58,775 nt of DNA from Gnetum montanum (Eukaryota > Streptophyta > Gnetopsida > Gnetales > Gnetaceae), in the NCBI GenBank assembly GCA_015680685.1, contig MNCI01009664.1:142329-201103 (forward strand), written 5' to 3'. This document shows positions 22,301-34,329 of the stretch, piece by piece. How positions within the stretch are numbered: position 1 is the first letter of the stretch; each line of letters opens with the position of its first letter. The notes beneath the pieces are model-generated. The model ran no database searches. It saw only the letters and a program-made list of their open reading frames with translations, and had not been told where the DNA came from. The position numbers were made by a program, and so were the translations under genes.

Positions 22301-25300
22301 GCCCTATGTGACTCAGTTGTCTCCTCATTGTAGGCCTATGCCACACCCTATGATAAGGCCAAGCTTGACGTATGGTATTTTCCTGGTGCTTGTTTTGAAA
22401 CACCCTTGCTATATGTTATAAAAGGCCTTTGTGCCTTGATGGATAATTCTGTATAAAACCTCATGGGAAATTCTATAGTTGCAATATGGTGTTGTAATGA
22501 ATGAACCAAGGCATGTCCTTGCCCATTGTGCTCTTAAACAGGTGCCATGTGTTCTTGGTGATGTTGGCATGCCTGAATGATGTGTGGTTTGGTGAACATC
22601 CTTGAGATAGGACAAATCTTGGGAATACTTTCTCTTGTGTTCTTGGACTAGCAAAGATCTTGTCCATAGATGATCGATGGTGGTATGTAGCTTGAAATAC
22701 AAACAGATTGGTTTGATGTGCTTGATCTTGATAACGGGTGGTTCACTATGGCCATGTGAATTACAATGGCAGACTGAAATTCAAATCAACATGATGCTAC
22801 GATGTCTAGTGGTGGCTTTGAGTTGAGTTCTAGGTATTGACACCTAGACTCCCTCTTCCATGCTGGATGTGATTGTGGGGCAATTGTGCAAATGTTGGGA
22901 TGGTGGTTCATCCTTGAATAAATGATGTTACAGTTACAAAAATTGTGACTTCTTTTGGTGGCCTTGCTTGGTGGGCTTGAATGTGCTTGAAAATCCTTGA
23001 GCTTATGCTCTCATGATTGGGGGCTTCTGGTGCTTCATTGCTGATGGCATGCTCTCATGATCGATTGCTTTTGACTCTTCTAAGGACTATGATGCGCTCT
23101 CATGGCTTGGAACTTATTGGTGCTTTTGATGAATATGGTGTGATTCCGTGACTGGGAGCTCATTATGCCTAATAGGCTATGATGTCTTGCTGAATCTCCC
23201 TGTGTACTCTATTTTTTATCTACACTGATGTATCACACCATCTCTCTCTAATGTATTGTCCCATGTCTCGGGTGTAATGTTAATTCATGTTGGTGTTCTC
23301 ACCTCCCTAGTGGGACAGCAGGGTTGAGTACTATATTACTTGGTGAATCTCTAATCCTATGAGGGGTCATTCTCCCTTCCGATGGATGCTCTTCAATTAC
23401 TAAAATAATAAGGCAAGTGGTATTGAGACAATTGTTTTCTAGTTGGGACCTAGAAGCAGTTGATGTTCGAGACATGTTCCTAGCAGTTGCCCCATGTTCG
23501 TGAACTCTTAGGGTTTGTTTTTAGATACAAAATGTTGTTACCTTGGTGAAATTCATGAAACCTCCCTTTTGAGGCTGTGCTATTGATGTAGCCTAAATAT
23601 GTATCTTTCTTCTTGTAAGCAAGGCATGATGTTATGTGCTCTCTCAGTTTTGGGGCCTTCAGAGGGACTTCCTTGTTGGGGTTCTTTGGTAGACCACCCT
23701 TATTGTAAACCCTTTGGGGATGAATCGTGTAGTGTTTTGAGTTGTAACTGATGTTGATGAAGCCCATTCATTGTAAAACTATCTTGAGAACCCAATCCTC
23801 CTATGGGCAAAATGTTGTTGTTGACTTGTGTCTATCATTTGGGTTGAATGATAATGGGTAGTGGTGCGGCCTTGTTCACCACAATTGAGGTAAACAGGCT
23901 TGACTGGGATGTATGAAACAAAACCCCAGATCTCCTAAGATGAAATAAAAATCCCTCTTGATAAAATTTTAAAGGGATGAACTCCTTGGCATCTCGAGTT
24001 GTTCTCAAGGTGAAATTAAATTTGGGTAAGACTTGTGAACCCATGTCTTCCCTCAACTAGTAACAATTCGAAAATATGGTTTTATTGGCTATATTGACTA
24101 CTTGGACGTGTATTATGGGTAAGGTGTAGCTGGGCTACTATACTTACCTATGGAAGAAACCTCCCAAAGAGGATCCTTCCTTCAAGTGCAAAAATCTAAT
24201 GAAAAGTGTTGATCACAAGACTAGCAGTCATTCTTGATATGGTGGGGAAAATCAAATTCTAGGAACCTAGATGTTCCTTGGAGAATTCATGATCTGGTTT
24301 TCCTCAAAGGTAACTCTATATTATTTCTTGGACCTAGTGTTCTAAAAATGGTGCTTGTCCCATAACTTGGAGTGGGAAGGATAGCTTGTATGTTGCAAGT
24401 GCGGTTGATCCTTCTCCATGAATGGGAAATTATGGTTGCATTCAATGATATGCTTACGATTAACATGAGACTTATGTACAGGGGATTATCATGGGGTTGG
24501 CTGCCCAATAGATCCTCCACTTGTTCTAACATTTGAGCAAGCATTCTCAATGTTGGACAATCACAAGAGTTATTGATGATAATTTGGGCTTTGTTGTATG
24601 ATAGCCTCTTGGAGAACTTTCCAAATAGATTTTGGGATCTTCTCTCTCATTGTGGCAATGGAATACTATTGGATGGTGAATTGAGGTATGTGATGCTAGT
24701 GTCTATGAATGGCAAGGTCAAGCTTAAAAGATCTGCCCTTGTACCTTATTTGGAAGGGAGAACATGCTTAACTCCCTTCCTACTAGCTTGAACAGACATG
24801 ATGAAAAAAAATGTGCATGGTACAGATGCACATGGAATCAGTGCTTAGATGGTTGCACTGGTGAGACCCCATGAGTTTGGATGCAAGTAGTAGAACATGG
24901 AGTTGGCAAGTGTGAGTTTTGGAGCATGTCCTCCCTCTCAGTTTGATGTTCCCAAGTTCATCACCGTGGGTAGTGACCCTGGTGAGCCCTCAAAATCGAT
25001 GAATGAAAAAAAAATTTGATGGGTGCTAAGATGCCATTCACAAAGGAACTCAGCTGGACTTGTAGAAGAGGAGTTGTCTTCTTGCATAGGTATGGGCCTA
25101 AGCAAGAAGATATGTCTTTAAACCTAATAAGGGACAGATCTAGGGGATGCCTTAGAGACATTGGCCTTTTGGGTTGGACTACTCCCGCTTGTTACAAAGT
25201 GGGGAAGTCTTTTGGCTTCCTCCAAGTGCCCTTGCGTTTCATGCAAGGCATTGGATGGAAGGACATATTAGGTGTTGGGGTTGGTACCTTCCTTCAAGCC

Positions 25301-25423
25301 TAGCATCAGATGAGTTGATGGATCCCCATAGTTGACAAAGTTCCAAACCCATACTTGAAGTGTACTCTCAAAGGTATCCTAGGCTCCACTTCGAGGACAT
25401 CGCTTCTTTGTATGGGGGAGGAT
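19335..25423 (+). mobile_element. Internal domain of the 7.2-kb LTR element, no recognisable pol
   Basis: The primer site 'tggtatcagaac' at 19337-19348 matches the initiator-Met tRNA complement (TGGTATCAGAGC) at 11 of 12 bases. The polypurine tract 'tatgggggaggat' ends at 25423. Between them lie about 6 kb containing only short frames (for example 19762-20124, 24573-24791, 25016-25303) in which I recognise no gag, protease, integrase, RT or RNase H motif. That fits a LARD-type non-autonomous element or a very decayed one. Motifs with 'tgctctcatgat' recur loosely at 22990-23190. A gypsy LTR with an assembly gap lies inside at 21279-22029. Confidence 0.75.
21279..22029 (+). mobile_element. Gypsy solo LTR with GATATC-palindrome U3, contains N gap
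   Basis: TGATGAG at 21279 to CTCATCA at 22029. U3 carries 'gcgatatcgcg'-type palindromes at 21298-21362, then TATA 'tctataaataagagg' near 21376 and the 'gtgcccgtagtaggagtc' R region. Positions 21545-21848 are N. It is the same subfamily as 31257-32176 and 53549-54344. The flanks (gggtc / gtagt) are not a target duplication. Confidence 0.85.
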
Positions 25424-26002
25424 TGTGAGAGATGTTCCAGGGTGGTGGTTCTCCTGGGCTCTCCCCATGGTTCGGGGGCCATGGAACACTTTGAGGCACC
25501 CTTAGGTGACTGAACTATTAGAAAATCCATCCTGGCTTGTTGATACAAAGCTAGAAATAGGACACCCTCTTGTTGTAACTCTCTCTTAAGTCCTCTTCAT
25601 TATACCCTCACCGTGGAGAACTACATGGCCCTAATTCTACGGTGGTCATAGATATGTAGGTAGCCAAGACTAGATAGTTTTGGTGTAATGCCAGGCCACA
25701 CCTTGTAGCATATCGTGAGGGATCTGGGGGTGAGGCACCTTTCCTTGTTGGTGCATCATTTTCCCTCCCACCAATGTTGTCTACGAGGTTGCTTGTGTGC
25801 TTTTTTGCATGGTCCTCATTTTGGAGTTGGTTACCCTCCATGTGGTGCATTGCCATATATGTTAAGAAGTTTGTTTCTACTTGCACTCACTCTTGAGTTG
25901 CTTGCTCGCTTGAGGCATATTCCCCAAGTCTTTTGTCCTTGATCCATTGGATCTTAGTGATTTCCTTGGGGTGCCAAACAATGTTAGGGCAACATTGTTA
26001 CA
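25424..26002 (+). mobile_element. 3' LTR (579 bp) of the 7.2-kb LTR element
   Basis: It begins TGTGAGAGATGTTCC after a polypurine tract and ends TTACA, followed by the duplicated target 'ttctt' (26003-26007). It differs from the left LTR by scattered, mostly transition changes. Confidence 0.9.
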
Positions 26003-26007
26003 TTCTT

Positions 26008-27995
26008 ATATATTTTACTTTATTTTTCTTTATTTTATTTTATTTTATCAAGTGTGATATTTTCTCATTTTTGCTAATAAATTTGCTTTGTTATCACAGG
26101 ACACAATGCTGTTGTTGCTATTTACTAATGATGGTTTGTGTTTAATGTGTGATTGTCAATGTCTAGTTTTTATTTTTGAATTTTGATGTTTAATGACTTT
26201 GACATGGTTTATTTTTCACAGAATAGGCAATGAGTCCATGTCATGCACCCATATAATGAACTCTATGGCTTTCCTTATTCTAGGAATTTGAGGTCCCTTT
26301 TCATTAAAGAAACCTTTAATCAATTGCTAACCTTGGTAGTTCTAGAGTTAGAAAGGATTCAAAGGTTTGTAAATGATGTGACTTCAAGGGAACTCAATAC
26401 TCTTTGTCCTGTTCTTCCTACTTGAGTGCTTGAGTATTTTTTCATGGACTTCTTACTGTTACACACCAATCACTGAAGGAAGTCAAAATAATGTTATTGC
26501 ATGGTGTGGTTCTCATTTCAAAAAACAAAAAAAAAACACAAACAAACAAAAATAATGGGAATTCAAAGCACATCCCTTCAACACGAATAAGTCCTTGCAT
26601 GGTGTGGTTTCCATTTCAAAAAATAAATAATGGACATTCAAAGCACACCCCTTGGACAAATCAAAGGGCTACAAGCACTGGTTATGGGACTTGAATGACA
26701 TGCACCTATGCCTAATGGTCCCCTCTAACTAAGGCACTCTCTCTTACTTCCTACTTCTCCTTTTTTCTCTTTGTGAAACAGTGGTGGTTTTGTGGAGGCA
26801 CTCTTGTGTCTTGTGTGGGTGGATTGGTCTTAAAGTGGTGATGCGAAGTCACTAAAAGTGGATGGTTTTTGTCTAGACTGCGGATGGAACTTCTCAGGTA
26901 ATTTTAACCACAAATTCCATAAGGGACTTCTTATGACCTCAATTTGGAACTCCATTCCACCTTCTCTATCATCCATCTATGCTGCCATAACTTACCTCAC
27001 TACTGGGTTCTATGTTATGCTCTATGTCTTAGTCTGATGTGTTGGGATTCTTGAGTGGATTCTTTCAGGTTGGTCTTTAACCTGTCATGATCATTTAATC
27101 AACGATGGGGCCCACAAACTCCTTAGTTGAGGTTATGCAAAGGCAAAAAGGGCATGAGCCTGCTATGGGGAGGACCCACTTGCATAGCTCTTGGCTTAAT
27201 TAGTTAAATTTCCTTATCTTTGACATCGCTACAATCTTATCTTTTGCATTTTTCATTGCATAAACCACTCAATACTCCTTAATCTCTCATTGCATTCACC
27301 CATTAAATCAATTTTTCACCATTTTTTCAAATTTATGAACTTCAACGCCCTCTTCTCATGATTTCATACTATTCTTGGTTCTCTAAGCTTTCATTTGATT
27401 CTAATATCATAAAAAAATTCCTTATATTTTGAATGTTTGACTAAAGTTAATGGAAGTCAACAATGATCAATAGCTACGTCGATGAGGCCTCGTCAACACA
27501 GCCGATCACATCGATGAGCCCCCATCAACCAAGCCTCGTCGATATAGTGTAAAAATACTATATATACCACCGCACACTTTGGGAATTTTTGCAAATTGCT
27601 CATAACACATGGGGAATTTTGCAATTTTTTAGAGCCCAAAACCTTCCAGAGCTCATAACTTCCCAACCGTTTGTCCAAATCACTCTGTTCTTCAATCCTG
27701 CACTTACTAGAGGTAATATCTTTATCATGGGGGCTACAAACCTTAAGATTTCTTATGAAAAATTAATGAAAATTTTTAGAAATTTTCCTAACTCCCCCAA
27801 AGGGTTAATAACCTTAACCACATATAAACATTAACTTTTTCCCAAGTTAATCCTTCCAACAACCTTCGAGATGAATTATTCATAATCACATAAAATAAAT
27901 AATAATTAGATTAATTAAATCAACCATAATCACAACTTAGCCAAGTGTGTCTATCCTCAAGAGTTAAGGTATCACAATTGTTTTAAGGTTACACA
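26008..27995 (+). mobile_element. 3' noncoding region of N1 after pol
   Basis: The block 'gcaatgagtccatgtcatgca' near 26226 matches H3 at 58202. The tail 'gcatggtgtggtt...aattcaaagcaca' is tandemly duplicated at 26498-26660. 'ctaactaaggcac' near 26728 and an inverted-repeat block at 27132-27188 are shared with H1. At 27475-27575 lies a stretch that looks like the LTR's U3 (see findings). No coding frame is supported here. Confidence 0.7.
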
Positions 27996-30871
27996 ATGAT
28001 TGCTAATCCATGGTCTCATTGTGATTATAGATGGCACCCAAATAAAAATATCTACAGGAAGGAGAACCCTCACAACCATGGGAGAAACAACCTAGAGCTA
28101 GAAGGGGCTAGTAAGAACAAGGCCAAGAATTTCCAGAGGCAACCCATGCAATGGGACCTCTTCAAGAGGAGGCCAAAGTGGAATCTAGTTGACAGATTTT
28201 AGAGGAAGAAGTGGCTACAGAACAATCCCAACAAGGAGAAGTGCTTGGACCTATGTTGGGGCTTGAGTCACTCTAACTCAAGCCTGCCTAGACATCATCA
28301 AGTCCCAAGAAATCCAAATATTAGTTCTCAAAGAGATAAACTTTGGGCCATTTTTGGAGAAAGCTCCAAAGGATGTCAAGACATTATTACAAGCCTCTCC
28401 CATGTGGCTAGTTATCACGTTTAGTGGGGAATGGTTCATGGGAGAGACCTATCTCTTTTGGAGTAGCTGAAGACGAGGGTCCGTTGTAAAAATCAAGGAC
28501 ATTCAAGTGTCCTATTTGGCAGAAGCTATTACATAGGCACTAGGCTTGCCAGACATTGGAACATAGTTGGCAAAGATATCAACAAAAGGAGATCTTGAGA
28601 TAAAAAGGAAATGGACCCAGTGATGCTACGGGGTGGATTGTAAGGAGTGTGGTGTGCTCACATCAGTGAAGTGGATTTATTTCAAGATTGCGGCCTATCA
28701 CCTCAATTCAACAGTGAGGCCAAGTAAGGTGACTACCTTATACACCCAAGCATGTGCTGCTCTAAGTAAGAAATTTCTTGTTAACCTTCCATAGATGATT
28801 TATTTGGAGACCGAGAAGTGTTTCAAGGAGAATGAACATGGAAGGAAGACCTTGCCCTTTTTGTGTCTCATTAGGAAACTTTGCAAAAGAGTAGGCATTG
28901 TTTACTATTCTAACGATACCTTTAGGCATGCTTCCTTGGCCTCATGGTAAAAAATAATGAAAGACAAGATCCTAATAACCACTTAAGAAGAGGAGTTATC
29001 ACCACCACCACCCACTTAGGAGATAACATCAGAGGCCTGTGCTGTCCTTGAGTGTCTGTGTCAAATCTAAGAATAACTCTTGAGTGAATAAGAGTAACAA
29101 GTAGGAAAAAATGGGGCAGATCCATCTATGTATTGACCAACAATGAGTCACCTTAATGAGGTGGCTCAAATAGTTAGCTAAATGAAGAGGGGTGGTCCCA
29201 TTTTCTCTGCCCAAAGAATGCAGCTGCCATCGAGTTCAAATCCCAATGCTCGAGAGGTGAAGGTGTCACTAGCAACACACCATTTATTCCTAGAAATATT
29301 TGGGAATGCCACCACTTTCTCAGTGAGGTTGGAAGAAGGTGAAGAGGTAACTGTCTTGGTGCTGCAACACCAAGGGTAAGATAAAATGGTAGAAGTGGTA
29401 GCTGACCAAGTAGTTGAAGCACTAAACACACTTGTGGTGCCTGTAACAAACATATCTATACTTTAAGACATGCAGATGTACACAATCATAGTTAGTAGGA
29501 AATTGAACACAGCCTAGCACGAACAGTTGCTAGAATGACTGGTAGGAACTGGGCAACTGACTCCAAACATCTTTGATCTCTCGAAGAACATCACTACAAC
29601 CCAGTTAGAACTACTGAATGCAAGGGGTAGATGCATTGTTTTGAAAGGGCAACTAGAAAAAACCCAAGACCAAAATCAATGCTTGGTTGCGGAGGTTGCT
29701 AAACTTTATGCCCAACTTGCAGAACAAGTAATCCTCAACCCAACAGTGACAAGAGATGAAGCTACTAAACAACTTCAAGAACAATTTTAGAAGGTTGAGG
29801 AGGAAGTAATAATGACCATCTTCAAATAGTCCATAGCAAAAGCTAAAACATATTCCATCAAAAAGGACTTGAATTAGATGTGCCAAGAGAATGAAGCATT
29901 GACTGCGCAAAATCATCATCTATGAAATGTTGATGCTTAGAGAGATCAAATGCAAAAATTCATTAATCAACAACAGGAGCAACTTGCCAGGGTCAACACT
30001 AAACTAAGAAAATTGGCTACAGAGAACCGTAATCTATCAATGAAGGAGGTACACACCTTGTGACAAAAGTCTACCATCAGGATTGCCAACTAGAAGAACG
30101 AAGCCCTCATATTTGAGAAAGTAAAGAATCACTACAGGGACTATGTTGGCTTGCAAAAGGAAATCAATAAAAAACAAATCCAGAGGGCAAAGGCAAAAAT
30201 AAATAAAGCCCTCCAACAACTCTAGTAAGAAAGAGAAATGTGGCAACCCATCCTTGATGGGAAAGATGCCTACAACAAAGCAGAGATTTGCTTGAGGGAG
30301 TTGCAAATTAAGGAGATGACAGAGTACATGGAGTTGGCCAATCTTTATTATGTAAACCTAGCATTTTTGATTGCTAGACAATCACAGTTGGAATTGGAGA
30401 AACAAGTGGCTAGTTCATATCTGCTATATGAGGTTGAGTTCAGGCCCCACAAGGACACTAAGCAAAAGCTTGAGATTGCTAACGTTGAACTCAAAGTTCT
30501 CAGAGGGTAATTCAAAGATCAACAATCTATTGCTGAGAATCTAGCCAAACGGATGAATGACTACCAAGAGCTGAAGGACATAGTCAGGGCATTTGACATT
30601 GAACATAAATAGTCCACTGCCTAGTTTGTTAATGCCAAGGAGTTGTTTCCAGCGATCCTGTGTCCTTGGGATGTGCCTATTCCAACCCACATTAGGAAAG
30701 CTACATGGATAGTGCATGATCTTAAGAGTAAGGAGGAGAAAATGAAAGCAATGTTGGATGCTTTCTGCCTCCTGCCTAAAGTTGCAGTAGCAGTAAGACA
30801 ATCGTAGCCACCTCAACCACTGCCAATGTGTGAAGTTGGTGACGGCCCCTCGGAGCCACCTGAGACCGTTT
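27996..30871 (+). pseudogene. Decayed additional ORF of N1 (plant-transposon-protein-like plus coiled coil)
   Basis: A long region lies 3' of pol and before the 3' LTR, readable mostly in frame-switching pieces. The N-terminal third, around 28660-28920, contains HLNSTVRPSKVTTLYTQACA and then RKTLPFLCLIRKLCKRVGI. This resembles the 'VT..RA.LLYA...LPFPSLI..LC..AGV' pattern of the 'putative plant transposon protein' domain carried as an extra ORF by some plant gypsy elements; the match is from memory. The rest, about 29500-30800, is rich in Gln, Glu, Lys and Leu with heptad spacing (for example LEKTQDQNQCLVAEVAKLYA), suggesting a long coiled coil. Numerous stops mean it is not functional. Its role in such elements is unknown. 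Confidence 0.6.
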
Positions 30872-31111
30872 GATCTTCTCCAATAAGCTTCACACCATCA
30901 AACAACATGTTGTCCAATTTTGAAGAGTTGTGTCATGGTGTTCGATTTTGTGTCCTGAACACCACCATTTTTGTAATGTGTTGATCCATACACTTGGGCA
31001 ATCCATTTTTTTAATCAAATCAATTAGTTTGTTTTGTTGAAGAAAAGTCAATCAATAATCCCATACCTTCCCAATTTTGTAAAAGAACTTAAGGACAAGG
31101 TTTCATTTAAT

Positions 31112-31121
31112 CGTGGGGGTA
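31112..31121 (+). other. Polypurine tract of N1
   Basis: 'cgtgggggta' directly abuts the TGATGAG start of the 3' LTR at 31122. The same end occurs at 587-595. Confidence 0.65.
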
Positions 31122-32949
31122 TGATGAGTTGTTGTTGGTTGGCTGCATCGACGAGGCCTCATTAACAAGGCCCTGTCGACGCATCTTATCCTACACCGAT
31201 GAGGCCCCATTGACGTAGTGTCTATTTGTCACCTATAAATACATGCCTACTAGCAGTGATGAGTGGCGAGGTACACCTACACTCAACCATACGAAACGAG
31301 CGTAGCACGCACGATCCGATCGAACTCCATAAACTAAATGCCTAAACGCCCCAAGGAACACTTGGGGTTAATCATTCGTTGTCTTCCCAGACTTACTTGT
31401 TATTGTCACGGTGTATGGTTAAGTAAGTCCGAGGTATATGATTTTTTTGGTCTTTTCTAGTTTTATGTCTTCTACGCTAAGAGCAGAGGGTTGAGAAACT
31501 AACTAACTCTAACTAATGTCCTAAGTCTAAATTAACTAGCGTCAGCATTCGTTCCCACTTACCGTACACACCCTAAACTGTGCAACTGTGGCCACCAAAT
31601 GCTAATCGTTACTGGGATCACCACACGTAACGCACGTGCTCGATGTGGTCGTACTGAGATAGCTAACTAGCCTAAGTGTGACGAGCAGCCGATTCCTTGA
31701 CTAGCCGTACACATCCGTAGATGCTCGTAATCAAGTCGTAATCGTCCCACGTTCTAGGAGATAAGGGTGAGAGAATCTAATCGCAATGAGTAGCCGATTC
31801 CTTGGTTAGCCGTACACATTCGTCAATGCTTGGAACCAAGTCGTACTCATGCCGCACTAACAACAGGTAAGAAATAACATGTAATAAAACCTATCCATGT
31901 ACTGCAAGGTTTATCCACAAAGCTCGTCTTTATTGTCGTACACAACTTGCGTTCAGGTACAAAGCTGCTCGAATAAAGAACCGTTCACTTGGGGACTCCT
32001 ACTGCGGGCACATGGAAAATATTCTATCTCTGGGGTGATCAATTCGCCAAAGCTTTGCTACTTCTAGCCTATGATTAGAAATGAGGGGAGTGCTGCCTCT
32101 TATTTATAGATTTGGCGGCGGACAGCGATATCGCGTACACGATATCGCAAGGACGACGCGATATCGCGTCTCATCAAGCAGCATTTATGGCAATCTAGAT
32201 TTTAGTAGCAGCAAAGCTTTTGCATTTTTTCCATTTGAAAGTTAGAATTTTTTCCCCTGAGTGCTTGCAATAGGAGTCATTGAGTGTACGAATCTTTATT
32301 CGAGCATTGTTGTACCTAAGCATGACAATGTGTGCGGCAATAAAGACGAGCTTTCAAATAAACCTTGTAGCACTTTGGATAGATTAGCTATTTTATTCAT
32401 GCATTTCTTTTTTTTAATTATTTATTAAATGCTTTCAATTAGTTATTAAATATTTTCCAATTATTACATTAATGAGAAAATTAAGCGAGAGAGATTACAC
32501 ACATAAGTACGACCGCTTCGAGTGTAACATGTATTCGCTTGGTAATCCCAACAGTGTTATTACTTGGTATGCTTAGTAGTGTAGCACTTGGTTGCCCAGT
32601 AGCAGATACATGGGTTTAGGATGTGTATGGAAAGTGAAAACATATACTTATGATAGGATTAGTTAAATGATTAGTTAATAAGTTAATTTAAATTAGTTAA
32701 TTAAATCTCTTTCAAGCACCCAACTATAAAACATCAAAAATGATAAAAATCGAATGCCTCAGTTACACTTAACCATACCAATGAATGTCACAAGTGTAAT
32801 TGGGAAGACAAAGATTAACCTTAAGGCTAGATTCACTTCCTGAAGGGCTAGTGCATTGAAAACGATGAAGTCCATGGAATTCAACTGGATTGCGTGTGAA
32901 CACTTTGTGATTCGTATGGTTGGGCATAGGGGTACCTCATTTCTCATCA
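31122..32949 (+). mobile_element. 3' LTR of N1, split by a solo LTR
   Basis: TGATGAG at 31122 to CTCATCA at 32949. Without the 925 bases of insertion and duplicated target it is 903 bp. Its U3 matches the 5' fragment at 16332 ('cgacgaggcctc', 'gcatcttatcctacaccgatgaggcccca', 'cacctataaatacatg'). After the insertion it continues with 'catttatggcaatctagattttag' and the usual R-U5. Confidence 0.88.
31257..32176 (-). mobile_element. Solo gypsy LTR (920 bp) inside the N1 3' LTR
   Basis: On the minus strand it runs TGATGAGACGCG (from 32176) to CTCATCA (at 31257), with U3 palindromes 'gcgatatcgcg' at 32122-32167 and TATA 'tctataaataagagg' near 32100. It is flanked by perfect 'agcag' duplications (31252-31256, 32177-32181). 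No internal sequence is present, so it arose by LTR-LTR recombination. Confidence 0.93.
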
Positions 32950-33108
32950 TTCTGTATAACCAAAAAAGCATTGACATAACAATCAAGGTTAAAAGTTTGC
33001 CACTGTTGGTGAAAACAAGAAGAATCATCTTCAGCGGATTTTTAAAGACCTTTGCAAATTTTGTAATCTTCAATGTCTATCTAGTCTTTTTGTCACTCTG
33101 TCATTTTG
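32950..33108 (+). mobile_element. H1 3' internal region, right of the N1 insertion
   Basis: Matches 285-450 ('agcattgacataacaat', 'acaagaagaat.atcttcagc', 'ctagtctttttgtcactct.tcattttg') and continues what stops at 16331. It runs into the assembly gap 33109-33378. Confidence 0.8.
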
Positions 33109-33378
33109 NNNNNNNNNNNNNNNNNNNNNNNNNNNNNNNNNNNNNNNNNNNNNNNNNNNNNNNNNNNNNNNNNNNNNNNNNNNNNNNNNNNNNNNNNNNN
33201 NNNNNNNNNNNNNNNNNNNNNNNNNNNNNNNNNNNNNNNNNNNNNNNNNNNNNNNNNNNNNNNNNNNNNNNNNNNNNNNNNNNNNNNNNNNNNNNNNNNN
33301 NNNNNNNNNNNNNNNNNNNNNNNNNNNNNNNNNNNNNNNNNNNNNNNNNNNNNNNNNNNNNNNNNNNNNNNNNNNNNN

Positions 33379-34118
33379 CTTGGGCGCATGGTTTGGGCAA
33401 TGGTTTTGCATTAGTTTTTTATAGTTTTGTCAATAGGGAAGTTGAACTCTTGCAGTTTTTTTCCACAATCTTATAGAATAGTTAGTGAGTGCCCACAGAG
33501 TGGATCTAAGTCAGTTGTATGGAGTCTTATTTGAGTGGCAATGTACCTGGACATATTCCATGAATGACAATAAGATCGAAATTGATTCTTATTCATTACA
33601 ACACTTTGACTTAGATTAGATTTACTTTCCATGCAATTTAGTTTTTTATGTACTTAGTTAATATTTACATTTTCATGCATGTTAATTAATTAGGCACATA
33701 AGTATGATCGCTTCAACCATGCATATGACTCTTGGTAATCCCAGCAATGCTTAATGTTTGGTAACCCACCAACATTATATGTGTTTAGGATGTGCATAGG
33801 AAGTGGGATCAAATAATTATGTTAAGGTAGTTGATTATTAATTAGCAATTAAATTAGTTAAATTAATTATAAATTGAGTTTCAACCGATTATTAATAATA
33901 GAAAAATAAAATATAAAATAATAAAAATCATATGCCTCACTTTGGACTAAACCATACATGACAAAGCTATCATTAGTCCAAGTGGGAAGATAGCAAACTG
34001 CAATCAAGGCGTAGTGATCTAGATGCCACAATTAGTCCCATCCACAGAATTCGACTAGATCATGCATGAATGCTTGTGATTAGTATGGTTGGGTGTAGGG
34101 GTACCTCGTTGCTCATCA
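33379..34118 (+). mobile_element. 3' LTR of H1 (5' part lost in N gap)
   Basis: From 'cttgggcgcatggtttgggc' on it parallels 11360-12086 of the 5' LTR and ends CTCATCA at 34118, followed by the target duplication 'atacc' (34119-34123). Confidence 0.9.
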
Positions 34119-34123
34119 ATACC

Positions 34124-34292
34124 AATAGATTAACACAAGCGTTGATTAGGAAGACAATGATTAGCAATCACATCTTTCACCATCTAATAATATTGATCAT
34201 TAAGCTAAATAAAGTCTACGAAATTCGACCAGATCACATGTATATGCTAATGATTCGTATAGTTGGATGTAGGGAATACTCATTGCTCATTA
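34124..34292 (+). mobile_element. Right part of the LTR split by H1 (L0)
   Basis: Continues 10581-11245: 'aggaagacaatgattagc', 'cgaaattcgaccagatcaca', 'gattcgtatagttggatgtaggg', ending in a degenerate CTCATTA. This is the U5 end expected after 'cacttaaccatacc' in other LTRs, for example 32760-32949. Confidence 0.8.
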
Positions 34293-34329
34293 ATGTGTTT
34301 ATAGTAACGATTTTAGTTCCAATTGCCTT

